64,000 nt of DNA from Micromonospora purpureochromogenes (GCF_900091515.1 NZ_LT607410.1:62001-126000); one strand, 5' to 3'. Counted from the first letter of the stretch, positions 16,439 through 24,723 are shown. Notes: generated by a model from the sequence alone, not told the origin. Translations and numbers: made by a program.

Positions 16439-16938
16439 TTAACCGCCTTGCCGGTTTGCTCGGGCCTGCTGGCGGTTCCCGGCTCCGGCGGACGCCAGGG
16501 CCGAATCCTCCGGTCCTGCAGGTTTTCTCCTGGTCGGCCAGAGCTGCACCCGCCAGACGTCGCCGGGGGTCGTCGATCCGGGCCAGCCCCGGTTGACGAA
16601 GCCCCCACCGCAGATGCGACCCGTACCGCCCATCGGGCACCTCGCACCGCCGGTACTCCATCGTCGGCGAGCCGTACGACAGCTCTCCGCCGTCGACCTC
16701 CAGCACGCACTCGAAGATCTCTTCCCACTGCCCGAAGTCCCGGGGCGGCGGTTCGGCCCACACCTCGACCCGCGGTGGCATGTCGAAGTTGTTCTGGTGC
16801 GGCACGCAAACGAGCACCGTGTGATCGTCGCTGGCGATGCGGGCCGGCCTGCGCCTCCCGTAGGAGCATGCTCACGTCCGAGTCGCCCTCCGACGTGCCG
16901 GAGAGCGTGAACTGCCCGTAGTCCAGTTCGACCGTCAT
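16439..16938 (-). pseudogene. Frameshifted hypothetical gene, about 165 codons
   Basis: From ATG 16938 the frame encodes MTVELDYGQFTLSGTSEGD and continues to LLREAQAG. It then needs a one-base deletion at a CCC run (about 16842) to continue IASDDHTVLVCVPHQNN and EEIFECVLEVDGGELSYG. A second one-base deletion at a GGG run (about 16635) gives FVNRGWPGSTTPGDVWRVQL to a stop at 16439. The total of 500 bases is 166 codons plus two, consistent with two single-base insertions. The joined protein looks coherent. It is either a decayed gene or two sequencing errors. Family not recognised. Confidence 0.7.
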
Positions 16939-17114
16939 GTCGTGAGCCGTGACGGGCGCTGGGGTCCCCACGTCGGACAGTGTGCCGTGGCACCGCTCAC
17001 CCTGACGCCCCCACGATCGGGCAACTGCCCACCGCTACAAAGATCGACAGGATCGGGCCAGCCGGAGGAGCGCTTCTGCTGGGACGAGTGCGCCCCCATG
17101 GCGAGCGTTACTGG

Positions 17115-17402
17115 CTAGGGCAAGAGGTGTTCGAAGCCCATGGCGGTGCGGGAGGGAACGAACTCTGTCACCGCATACTCGGCAAGGCCCCGCTGGCGGA
17201 ACGGATCCGAGGCGAGCCTGTGCTCGAGATCTTCCCGTGAGAGGTTGCGAGCCAGAATCACGCCACCGACACGGGGAAGCCGACGACCGGAGGCGATAAA
17301 TACCCCGTCCGCATACTGCTGGTCCAGCCAGACAATGTGGTCCTGAAGCGCATCGTCGATCTGGGCGAGATCGGCGACGTAGGTCAGGATCACCACGAAC
17401 AT
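17115..17402 (-). CDS. YCII-related small protein, 95 aa
   Basis: The product begins MFVVILTYVADLAQIDDA and contains HIVWLDQQYADGVFIASGRR and LARNLSREDLEHRLASDPF, the pattern of YciI/YCII domains (ferredoxin-like dimers with a conserved His/Asp pair). ATG at 17402 is chosen over the longer GTG reading because family members start with this strand. There is no Shine-Dalgarno, but a TACGAT sequence ends six bases before the ATG, so the message may be leaderless. Cytoplasmic, function uncertain. Confidence 0.8.
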   Translation of the reverse strand: MFVVILTYVADLAQIDDALQDHIVWLDQQYADGVFIASGRRLPRVGGVILARNLSREDLEHRLASDPFRQRGLAEYAVTEFVPSRTAMGFEHLLP

Positions 17403-17769
17403 TTCATGATCGTATGCTGGCGATGACCTGCCCTCGTCATGGATTCCGGCGTACGAATCGGCCTTGACGTCCGGCGGCCATGCTGTCGGTGACCTCACCG
17501 CGACCCGTGAACGAGACAGGCGGATGTCGACCTGCTCGCCCCACGCCATCGGCCAGCCCTCGGCCGGGTGGATCCACGGACGCTCGACTTCCGGGGTCGG
17601 GCGCGCACTGCGCCTGTCGACCTTTCGCCCGCGCGTCTGGCTGCCTTTGCATAGCCTTTCGCTCTGCTACAGGCAAGATCGTCACCAACGACGTGGCGGG
17701 GATCTTCCTGGTAGCCGTACGGGCTGCGTGACGAGTGGCCCGTGCCGGCGGGCCTCGCCCGGGCTCCTA
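17403..17769. other. Intergenic region
   Basis: These 367 bases between the YCII gene and the Q/G-rich gene hold open frames in both directions, but none with recognisable protein sequence or a ribosome binding site. I see no repeat or RNA gene. Confidence 0.5.
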
Positions 17770-18762
17770 CTACTTCTGCTGCTGCGAGCCCTGCCCCTGA
17801 TTCGCCATCACCGCCGCGATGGCATCCCAGAGGTTGCGACCGGCTTGGCGCAACGCCTCGGAAGGCTGGGCGGCCGTCTCAGCCTGGCTCGGCTGAGCCT
17901 GCCCCTGCTGCTGCGGCTGGCCCTCACCCTGCTGGCCCTGCTGCGGCTGGCCTTGGCCCTGCTGGCCCTGCCCCTGCTGACCCTGCCCGCCAGCCACCTG
18001 ACCGCCCGCCTCGCCGGCCTTGGAGAGCGCGCCCTCACCACTCCACTCGGCGCGGGCGGTTATGGAGCCGACGTCGTGACCCAAGCGGTCGACGATCTTG
18101 GTCAGTTCCTGGGTCTGCCCGGTCACCTGCTGGGCCGCGTCGCCCACGTTGCCCGCCACCGAGGTGGCCGTCTCGCCAAGCGACTTCAGGATTTCGGGGT
18201 TGCGATCGATCGTGGTCAGGGTGCGGTCCAGGATCTCGGCCAGCCGTTCCAGCCGGACCTTGAGCAGAAGCTCGACCCGCACGTCCTCGATATCCAGTTC
18301 GACCGAATCGAGCCTGACGCGGACACCGGCGTCGAGTTGCAGGAGGTTGGCGAGTCGCGCCCGCAGGGAGAGGTCGGCGTCCAGCCCGTCCACGGCGATC
18401 CGGATGTCGCCCACCCGCAGGTTCGGTACATCCAGCAGGACGTCCGGTTCCCACCGGTCGCGCCGTCCCGTCTCCTCGGAAGGCCACTGGCCCTGGCTGA
18501 CATGCCGCTCCGGGCGATCACCGCGCCTGACCACGTCGCCCTGCTGACTCTGCTGATTCTGCTGGCCCCGCTGTCCTTCGTCCCGCTGCTGCCCCTGCTG
18601 GCCTTGGCCCTGCTGCCCCTGCTGCCCTTGGCCCTGCTGCCCCTGTTGCCCTTGGCCCTGCTGGCCCTGCTGGTCCTGCTGGCCCTGCTGGCCCTGGCCC
18701 TGCCGCCCCTGGCCCTGCTGACCCTGCTGGTTCTGCTGCTGGCCTTCACCGCTCTGGCTCAT
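17770..18762 (-). CDS. Q/G-rich low-complexity protein with central amphipathic domain
   Basis: A 330-residue protein in three parts. Residues 5-74 are almost pure Gln/Gly repeats (GQQGQQGQGQQ). A folded domain of about 115 residues follows (DVLLDVPNLRVGDIRIAVDG, then RVRLDSVELDIEDVRVELLL and LTTIDRNPEILKSL). After a short helical stretch a second Q/G/P-rich region runs to the C-terminus. The middle domain's alternating pattern suggests beta-strands with an amphipathic helix. No signal peptide or membrane helix. ATG 18762 follows GGAGCAGGAGT. It is the third of three minus-strand genes after the membrane-anchor and SRPBCC genes. Similar proteins sit near gas-vesicle genes in some actinomycetes as I recall, but no gas-vesicle structural gene is present here. 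Confidence 0.75.
   Translation of the reverse strand: MSQSGEGQQQNQQGQQGQGRQGQGQQGQQDQQGQQGQGQQGQQGQGQQGQQGQGQQGQQRDEGQRGQQNQQSQQGDVVRRGDRPERHVSQGQWPSEETGRRDRWEPDVLLDVPNLRVGDIRIAVDGLDADLSLRARLANLLQLDAGVRVRLDSVELDIEDVRVELLLKVRLERLAEILDRTLTTIDRNPEILKSLGETATSVAGNVGDAAQQVTGQTQELTKIVDRLGHDVGSITARAEWSGEGALSKAGEAGGQVAGGQGQQGQGQQGQGQPQQGQQGEGQPQQQGQAQPSQAETAAQPSEALRQAGRNLWDAIAAVMANQGQGSQQQK
18541..18750. repeat. Degenerate Gln/Gly codon repeats
   Basis: A run of short repeats (units of CTGCTG plus CCC or GCC on the plus strand, 9-15 bp) encodes the N-terminal Q/G tract of the preceding gene. It is slippage-prone but made of units of whole codons. A second, weaker tract lies at about 17880-17990. Confidence 0.8.
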
Positions 18763-19076
18763 ACTCCTGCTCCCCGCTCGGCTGGCCCGACGTCGAACGG
18801 GCCCGGACCGGCGGCGCTTACCCGAATCGGCCCGGGGCACGCACACTGTCGCCGAAGCTGCTGACCTACGACGTCACGAAGCTCGGATCTACGTCATGCT
18901 CACCTCGGAAGAGGCCAGCGACGCCTCCGGCCTCCGCGTCGCGGTCACCGGCGGACAACCGATCCTGTGCCGGCGACGCTGGTGAGCCTTGCTCGGCAAT
19001 CCCCTGTACGGCGTCGAGACGTGGCCGCCGGTGAGCTGACTGTCGATCTGCCTGCCGCCCGTGGTGACGGCGACCG
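18763..19076. other. Intergenic region between Q/G-rich and SRPBCC genes
   Basis: These 314 bases hold no supported gene. A 29-codon plus-strand frame at about 18897 has no ribosome binding site or similarity I recognise. The upstream part may carry a separate promoter for the Q/G-rich gene. Confidence 0.45.
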
Positions 19077-20201
19077 CTATTCCCCCCGCTCCTCGCTCCG
19101 GCGGCGCACCACCGGCCGTCGCGGCGGTTCCGGACGCCGGGCCGGACGGGGGCGCGGCCGGTCCTCGCGTCCCTCCCGCGGCTCCCGGGACTCTCGGGGC
19201 TCGCGCTCCCGACCGCGCGCCCCCTCGGGCTCGCGACGGCGCGGCGGGGGCTGTTCCTCCTCCGGCCTCTCCTCGGGCTCCTCCTCGGGCTCCTCCTCGG
19301 CCTCCCGACCGCGGCCCCGCTGCTCCTGCCGGGTGCGGGCCTCCTGCTCCTCCCGCTCGCGGGCCTCCTGCTCCTCGCGCAGCGCGGTCTCGTGGTCCTT
19401 GACCACCTGGGAGTCCTCGATCTCGCCCCGCCAGCCCTCGACGGAGTCCGGGTCGAGCACGGTGTTGGTCATCACGTGCCGGACGAAGTGCTTCAGCTCC
19501 AGCCGCACCCGCCGGCCCTGGGCGCGCCAGAGATTGCCGGTGTGCTCGAAGAGCCCCTGCGGGTGGTACTCCAGGACCACCAGGATGCGAGTCAGGTCAG
19601 GGGCCACCTCGTGGAAGCTGACCGTGCCGTCCACCGAACCCTTCTCACCCTTGGACCGCCAGTGGATGAGCCGGTCCGGGATCTGCCGGACGATGGTCGA
19701 CTCCCAGCTCCGATGCGACCAGAAGACCTGCGCCTTCCAGGTCATCTTCTCGTCCGACTCGCAGTCGGCCTGCTCGACCTTCTTCATGAAACTCGGGAAA
19801 TCCCCGAACTGCGTCCACTGGTTGTACGCCACCCGGACCGGCACGCCGACCTCGATCGCCTCGACGATGTTGGTGACCTTGAGCTTCTTGCCACCGCCCT
19901 TGCCACCCTTGCCGCCGCCACGACCCAACGCCGACATCACCTTCTCCTTACCGCCGGCCAGACGGGGATGCAACATGGCCTTGACCCGGGACTGGCCCTT
20001 GGCGCGCTTCTGCCCGCCGGTGGCGGCGGCGATCAGGCCGGGGCCGCCGCCCTGTTTCGCGTACTCGCTGAGCCGCCCGGTGGCGCCGGTGATCTTCCCG
20101 GTCAGCACGTGGCTGGCCCGCTCCCCGATGGCGGAGGCGAGGTTGTGCAGCTCGCCGCCGAGCTGCTCGCGTGCCTTGTGCACGAGGTTGCCGGTCGCCA
20201 T
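19077..20201 (-). CDS. SRPBCC-domain protein with charged Arg/Glu-rich tail
   Basis: A 374-residue protein. The first 110 residues are helical and basic (GELHNLASAIGERASHVLTG, then GGGKGGKGGGKK). The centre (about 112-265) is an SRPBCC/polyketide-cyclase-like helix-grip fold: VEAIEVGVPVRVAYNQWTQF, WKAQVFWSHRSWESTIV, IHWRSKGEKGSVDGTVSFHE. The tail (about 270-374) is extremely charged, Glu/Arg and then Pro/Arg-rich, with coiled-coil potential. ATG 20201 lies one base after the TGA of the upstream gene (TGAGATG) with GGGGG at good distance. A longer reading from 20246 is possible. Such SRPBCC proteins often accompany cell-surface or gas-vesicle-like loci; the ligand is unknown. Confidence 0.82.
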   Translation of the reverse strand: MATGNLVHKAREQLGGELHNLASAIGERASHVLTGKITGATGRLSEYAKQGGGPGLIAAATGGQKRAKGQSRVKAMLHPRLAGGKEKVMSALGRGGGKGGKGGGKKLKVTNIVEAIEVGVPVRVAYNQWTQFGDFPSFMKKVEQADCESDEKMTWKAQVFWSHRSWESTIVRQIPDRLIHWRSKGEKGSVDGTVSFHEVAPDLTRILVVLEYHPQGLFEHTGNLWRAQGRRVRLELKHFVRHVMTNTVLDPDSVEGWRGEIEDSQVVKDHETALREEQEAREREEQEARTRQEQRGRGREAEEEPEEEPEERPEEEQPPPRRREPEGARGREREPRESREPREGREDRPRPRPARRPEPPRRPVVRRRSEERGE

Positions 20202-20202
20202 C

Positions 20203-20592
20203 TCACTGACCCCCACGTTGGCCGTCGTCGCCGGACCGCTGGTCACCCTGCTGGCCTTGCGCGGACTGGTCGGCCTGGCCGCCGGCCTTGCGGCGCAGCG
20301 CGTCCGCGCTGCCGCGCAGCTTGCCGCTGAGCACGTCGATGCCGCCGCCCGCGGCGGCGGCCGCCGCGGCCTTGCCCGCGGCGGCCAGCGGCTCGCCCAG
20401 CTTGCCGAGGTTGCCCAGCTGCGGGTTGGCGCCGAGCAGATTCGTGCCGAGCTTCTTCAGCCCGCCCGGCTGCTGGCTGGCCCGCCCGACCGCTAGCGCC
20501 GCAGCGAGGGTCAGGGCCTTCTTCAGCTTCTTGCGGCGCCCCAGGAGGTAGCCGAAGCCCACCGCCAGTGCGACCCGTGCTCCGCTCTTCAT
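20203..20592 (-). CDS. Small membrane-anchor/helical protein, 129 aa
   Basis: The product begins MKSGARVALAVGFGYLLGRR, a short hydrophobic stretch with a GYLLGRRKK stop-transfer-like basic end, then KALTLAAALAVGRAS, Gly/Ala-rich helices and a Q/D/G-rich polar tail. It resembles YtxH-like anchored proteins. It is the first gene of the trio and is followed by the SRPBCC gene after one base, so the two are co-translated. ATG 20592 follows GCGAGGAGAGCTG. Role unknown; a membrane tether for its neighbours is an inference. Confidence 0.75.
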   Translation of the reverse strand: MKSGARVALAVGFGYLLGRRKKLKKALTLAAALAVGRASQQPGGLKKLGTNLLGANPQLGNLGKLGEPLAAAGKAAAAAAAGGGIDVLSGKLRGSADALRRKAGGQADQSAQGQQGDQRSGDDGQRGGQ

Positions 20593-21206
20593 CAGCTCTC
20601 CTCGCTCCCCCGGCGTACACCGACGCCGGTCACCTGGGACCGACCGACCACAGCCGGCCGCCGGAGATCAGCGGAACAGGTCCTGCGACACCGGGCGTTC
20701 GCCATTAGTGGACCCAGCGGCCAGTACCCGCCCCTCTACCCGCAAAACATCTCCGCGCAATTAATAAGGCCCCGAACGGGGGCATTCGGACGCGCGGTAC
20801 GAATCAGGCAGGAACGCGCACGTTGCTCAGAAGAGGCGTGCTACAGGAATGCGAGATTCTAATCGAAGGCAGGCGCCGGTATCGAGAAATTCGCAACTGC
20901 GCGCCGCATTTATCCTTCCCAGATTGCACCTCCATCGGCGAATGTCGTCTCGAGCCTCTGCGGCGTCGCCCCCCTCCCCGCAGCTCAGGAGGCACCGACC
21001 GCCACCGCACGCGGTGGCGACCGACGTCGCACGCCGCACCATCGAAGGCAAGACCAGGACCGAGATCATGCGCTGCCCCAAGCGCTACATCGCCCGTGAA
21101 CCTACTCACTGCTAGCCATGGACGCAGCAGCTGAGGATCATGGGCATGCACCGCAACAGTCCGGGCACCGGCATGCGGGTTGACCCCGAGGCGACGGAGA
21201 CCCAAC
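20593..21206. other. Long intergenic region, lower GC
   Basis: These 614 bases between divergent genes hold no gene I can support. They include the trio's ribosome binding site, an AT-rich patch at about 20745-20800 with a small GCCCC/GGGGC hairpin (about 20770-20785), and a less GC-rich stretch at 20820-20930. Open frames over 20800-21200 on both strands have no family-like sequence. The region probably carries promoters for both sides. Confidence 0.5.
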
Positions 21207-21605
21207 GTGAAGGCCACTTTCTACCCGACATTCGGCTACATCGATCTCTCCGGAACCGCCGACGACTACCACGCCCTAGCCGCACTCATTTCGGCCGGAG
21301 GTGGAACCCATGCTGCGGAGCACGACGCCACCGACCCCTTCGGCGGCACCGCCCTCTCCTGCGTCCGGATCTCAACCGCAGCCAACAGCATGGTCCTGAT
21401 CTCGATCGACCACGCCGACGGCATACTCCAGATTTCCGGCGCCCCCGCCCCGCTGGCCATCTTCGCGTCGAACCTCGAATCAATGGCAGCTGACGAGAAT
21501 GGTGGCCACCTACACATCGAGTACTATCCAGATCACCCCTACCTGGCGCCAGCATCAGCCGATTTGATCGTCAACAGCCCGCACGGCGGCATGCCAACGC
21601 GGTAA
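21207..21605 (+). CDS. Small acidic protein, possibly Imm32-type immunity protein
   Basis: A 132-residue cytoplasmic protein. GTG 21207 follows GGAGACCCAAC. It has an N-terminal strand-helix unit (YIDLSGTADDYHALAALISA) and a C-terminal HLHIEYYPDHPYLAPASADL that recalls Imm32-like proteins of polymorphic-toxin systems. The similarity is judged by eye from the H-H-Y-P and LAP-S pattern and is weak. No toxin gene is adjacent. GC and codon use look less extreme than in the core genes. Confidence 0.6.
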   Translation: MKATFYPTFGYIDLSGTADDYHALAALISAGGGTHAAEHDATDPFGGTALSCVRISTAANSMVLISIDHADGILQISGAPAPLAIFASNLESMAADENGGHLHIEYYPDHPYLAPASADLIVNSPHGGMPTR

Positions 21606-21870
21606 CCCAACAGCCTTGACCAAAATAGGAGCGTCCAGCTCGCCGGCGGCCGGCTGTGTCCCGTCACGGGACATGCTTGACGGTGGCGTCCCACCAGATG
21701 CCTGACCCGATCAATATCGGGCTGCCTAATCGGGTGATGGTCGCGGACGGTGAGGCTGGCACTTGGCGCTGGGAACAGGCCCGCCACGGGACACGGTCAG
21801 CGGCAGGCGCCCTTAGCATGGGCCAGATGATCCACTCCTGGCTGCCCGGGCTGCTCCTGCGGGTCCTGCT

Positions 21871-22380
21871 GTGAGGCGCCGAGTGGTGGCCATCCTCGCC
21901 CTGGTCACACTGTCGGTGTCCCAAGCCAGCTGCTCCGGGCCGTTCAACTGCCCAGCGCCGACGGTGACGGTTGACGCGTCCGTTCACACCGAAACCGTGC
22001 CAATCGAGCGGGAGTTGCAGCCGTTGGGCCGGGTGCTGGAGGTCCATTGGCGGGAGTGGACCGAGAGCGGCCGCTGCGACTTCAACATCGGCGATCTCAT
22101 CCTGCTGCGGGAAGGCGTGGCCCGGCTTGCGCCCGCCGACGTCGCCAGGCTGACCCTGCTGACGACATCCGACGCCGCGGCACTTCCCAATCCAGATTCC
22201 CGGCTGTCGTCCTGGCTGCCGTCCGCACCGGCCTGGCGTACGGGTCTGGACTGGCGCGACGGTGAGGAAGGTGCGTTCGTATCAACCTCGTATTGGCTGG
22301 ACCCGGCCAGCGGCGTCGTCTACTTCCTATCCGACGCCGACTACGACCCGGCGGCCACTCCGACCGCCTCACCCTCCTGA
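21871..22380 (+). CDS. Putative secreted lipoprotein, 169 aa
   Basis: The product begins with basic residues, then VVAILALVTLSVSQASCSG, a type II-like signal with Cys21; the -3 residue is Gln, so the lipobox is atypical. The mature part holds VEVHWREWTESGRC-like and WRDGEEGAFVSTSYWLDPAS segments. Two further Cys residues (NCPAP and GRCDF) may form a disulfide. The start is GTG 21871; the ribosome binding site is weak. Not recognised as any family. It stands alone in the accessory block. Confidence 0.6.
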   Translation: MRRRVVAILALVTLSVSQASCSGPFNCPAPTVTVDASVHTETVPIERELQPLGRVLEVHWREWTESGRCDFNIGDLILLREGVARLAPADVARLTLLTTSDAAALPNPDSRLSSWLPSAPAWRTGLDWRDGEEGAFVSTSYWLDPASGVVYFLSDADYDPAATPTASPS

Positions 22381-22542
22381 TGAGGGGCCGGGACCAAGCC
22401 CTAGGTGAACGTCAACCATGAGCTGGGACAAATCTGTCGAGGACCGCCGACACCAGCCAGGTGCCACATGCGCTGGGGTCAACGCGCCCCCTCCCGGGCG
22501 CCTAGTTGCTCGGGTCGCGCCCCTGCTGCCACAGTCGAGATC

Positions 22543-23007
22543 ATGGGTTCGAGTTTCACGAATTTTCGTGGCCATGGCTTCTGGGCTCGTGACGGGCTGC
22601 TGGAAGTCTGGCTCGAAGCTCTCGCGGAGGTCGTGCCCACGCACGCACCTGCCTGGTTGCAGGACGCTCAACGACACTGGCGGAAACCGGCCCGCATCGG
22701 CTTCCAGGGCTGCATTGACGCCGACCTCGACGCTCTCCTCACTTCACAAGACCGAGTCGCGGTGGCGCTGCGACTGGTCAACCAAGCCGAGGAGCACCTG
22801 AACCGACTTGCCAGTCGGAACGGCCGCATCCCGGCAGCGTGGCTCAACGAACGACGTGTCGGCGGAAGCGACACCTGGACAGGTGATCTCGATCTACAGC
22901 CCCTCCGGCAGATCACCAACGCGTTCGCCGCCCTGATTCATGGCGATCTTCGGACGACAGCCACAACCAGTCCAGTTCTGCCCAGGCCGGCATCCCAACA
23001 GCCCTGA
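22543..23007 (+). CDS. Hypothetical protein, 154 aa
   Basis: The product begins MGSSFTNFRGHGFWARDGLL and is mostly helical with many Trp and Arg residues (VWLEALAEVV, WLQDAQRHWRKP, RVAVALRLVNQAEEHLNRLA). No signal peptide or membrane helix. I do not recognise a family. It resembles in size and composition the orphan immunity-type genes around it. ATG 22543; the Shine-Dalgarno is weak (CGAGATC). Confidence 0.6.
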   Translation: MGSSFTNFRGHGFWARDGLLEVWLEALAEVVPTHAPAWLQDAQRHWRKPARIGFQGCIDADLDALLTSQDRVAVALRLVNQAEEHLNRLASRNGRIPAAWLNERRVGGSDTWTGDLDLQPLRQITNAFAALIHGDLRTTATTSPVLPRPASQQP

Positions 23008-23078
23008 TCCCGCACCAACCTCACTCGGCGGGGTTGCAGAGAATAGGAGCGTCAACACGCCGGCAGCGGGCCCAGTGA

Positions 23079-23522
23079 TCAGGCGGCCGGAGCTTGCCGC
23101 AGGGCTTCCGCGAGCGACTCGGCGTTCTTCTTGTCTATCCGAGGGAAGGTGAGAGCCACGCCGTCGCCCGGAGTACCGAACGCGAGGCGCAGCAGGCTCA
23201 CGACGCCGATCTTGGCCTCGGCCAGCGAGACCTGTTCGCGGGGCACCTCACCGAGGACCTTCTTTCCGGGGCCCCCCAGAAACGTCTGCTCCAAAAAGAT
23301 CAGTCGACGGTTGGTGAGCACGACGAACTGCTTACTGGTCGCCGCCAGCGCCGCCCCCAACAACGCTCCACCCTCAAACCTCATTGCTTGGCTGACGATC
23401 GGCCGAAGTCGACCGGACGAGAACTTCCCGACCATGGCCCGCGTCGCCACGACCGGCTGCTCACCGGACTGCAGGATCGGCGTCACATGCTCGAACGCAC
23501 GGGTCTGAAGCTTCTGCTGCAC
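23079..23522 (-). CDS. PH-like domain protein, 147 aa
   Basis: After an N-terminal helix the centre reads ATSKQFVVLTNRRLIFLEQ, the strand pattern with VLTNRRLIF that marks bacterial PH-like (bPH) domains. It continues KVLGEVPREQVSLAEAKIG and a final helix (DKKNAESLAEALRQA). Such domains are cytoplasmic beta-sandwich modules of unclear ligand. The start is GTG 23522. Alone on the minus strand. Confidence 0.75.
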   Translation of the reverse strand: MQQKLQTRAFEHVTPILQSGEQPVVATRAMVGKFSSGRLRPIVSQAMRFEGGALLGAALAATSKQFVVLTNRRLIFLEQTFLGGPGKKVLGEVPREQVSLAEAKIGVVSLLRLAFGTPGDGVALTFPRIDKKNAESLAEALRQAPAA

Positions 23523-23893
23523 TGCGTCTCCGTTCCTTGGCCGCGAACCGTGCCGATGCTAGTGACTTGGAGGTCGATCTAGATCCGACGACCGGTCCAC
23601 ACTAGACGAGAGAGGTGGACATTGAGCCTGTGCGGGTGAGGCTCAGGTCACCTTGTCTGCCCGGCACGCCGCAGCCGGCCGGATCGAACGTGAAGGTACG
23701 CGGTCGCTGGTGGAACGGATCGTGCGGTCGCATGGCGCGGCGTGACATCTTGGCGGGTCCGTGGCCGCCTCGGTAGTGACGGAGGGCAGGAGGTGTCGTA
23801 CGACTCCCGGACGAAGCATCCAACCGCCAGCAGACTCACTAGCTGGGCCGGTCGGGCCTGGTGGCGCTCAACGGCAGGTGTCTGCCCGGAAGT
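23523..23893. other. Intergenic region before the integrase remnant
   Basis: No gene supported in these 371 bases. They could contain the decayed 5' part of the integrase gene, but I cannot recognise its N-terminal sequence in any frame. Confidence 0.45.
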
Positions 23894-24399
23894 GCACACC
23901 GCACCACGGCGGCAGGTCGGTGGCTCGCCACCAGGGCCGTCGAGGCGCGTACGACCGAGCGGACCGTCTCCATGCTCCGCACGCTCGTCCTGCCGAAGTG
24001 GGGTGACTGGCCGCTCGGGAAGGTCGACTTCATGTCGGTGCAGGAGGGGGTGACCGGCCTCGGTCGGGATCTCGCCCCTAGCGGGAGGCCGTCGCCTGCC
24101 TGGCGGCCAAGGCTGCGGGCGGGATGCGGTTCCACGACCTGCGGCACGCCTACGCCACATGGCTGGCCACGGACGGCGTCCCGATCAACCTGGTGCAGCG
24201 GGTCATGGGCCACGAGCAGGCGTCCCCGACGCTCAACCGGTACACGCATACCCCGGACGACTACGCCGCCCGCGTGCTGGCTGCCTTCGACAGCTCTGCT
24301 GCCTCCCTGCTGCCTCCGGCCGGGGAAGCGCCCTCCGAGAGCGCGTGGGATGAGGAGAGGAGGGCCTGTGAGCTGCGGCGGAGCACGTACCCCGAATAG
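23894..24399 (+). pseudogene. Decayed tyrosine recombinase (phage/ICE integrase)
   Basis: Two fragments in different frames. The first (about 23894-24100) has the core-binding domain pattern: GRWLATRAVEARTTERTVSM, LVLPKWGDWPLGKVDFMSVQ. The second (24124-24399) is the C-terminal catalytic part with HDLRH, MGHEQASPTLNRYTH and the following helix, that is the H-x-x-R, second His and nucleophile Tyr. The middle of the protein, including the first catalytic Arg, is missing, so there is an internal deletion plus a frameshift. No intact partner or att site was found. It marks past insertion of a mobile element. Confidence 0.85.
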
Positions 24400-24400
24400 G

Positions 24401-24467
24401 GACGACCCCCGTCGGGGGGAGACGGGGGTCGTCGGGAGGTTCGGCTCCGGGGGGGTTGAGCCGAACC
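24401..24467 (+). terminator. Two consecutive perfect hairpins
   Basis: A perfect 13-bp inverted repeat (24401-24413 with 24421-24433, 7-base loop) is followed after four bases by a perfect 10-bp one (24438-24447 with 24458-24467). They lie directly after the integrase remnant. Tandem hairpins of this strength suggest a transcription terminator, possibly bidirectional. Confidence 0.7.
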
Positions 24468-24612
24468 ACTCAGCGGTCACGGGGGGTGCAACCGCCGAGG
24501 GCCTGCGAGTTGTCCGAGATATGAATACTCGTCGTGAGGACAAGCATGCCCGAGGAGAGTGTTCACGTCGAGTGGTGTCGACCCCACTCAGGGCGAAAAT
24601 GTGACCACAGCG

Positions 24613-24628
24613 TGTGATTGCCGTCACG
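24613..24628. promoter_or_regulatory. Candidate Crp-family operator
   Basis: TGTGA-TTGCCG-TCACG matches the Crp/GlxR consensus TGTGA-N6-TCACA at nine of ten arm positions. It lies 96 bp upstream of the HAD gene start. Confidence 0.4.
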
Positions 24629-24723
24629 TAGAGCAGGGGTTGCAACGGCTAGCCCGCAGGTCGGAGGGGCTGGTGACCCCGGGCACCCGCCGACCTTAGA
24701 CCATCGGGCTAGACTTTCGCGCC

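Noticed and set aside
18897..18986. 29-codon plus-strand ORF
   Set aside because: No ribosome binding site and no recognisable sequence; too short to support.
17770..20592. Gas-vesicle gene cluster
   Set aside because: No GvpA/J, GvpF/L, GvpG, GvpK or GvpN-like protein is present; only the accessory-type proteins are.
20804..21217. Overlapping ORFs on both strands in the long intergenic gap
   Set aside because: Compositions are Arg/Ser-rich shadows, with no ribosome binding site or family pattern.
21656..21874. 72-codon plus-strand ORF just before the lipoprotein gene
   Set aside because: No Shine-Dalgarno or protein-like pattern; it overlaps the lipoprotein start in another frame.
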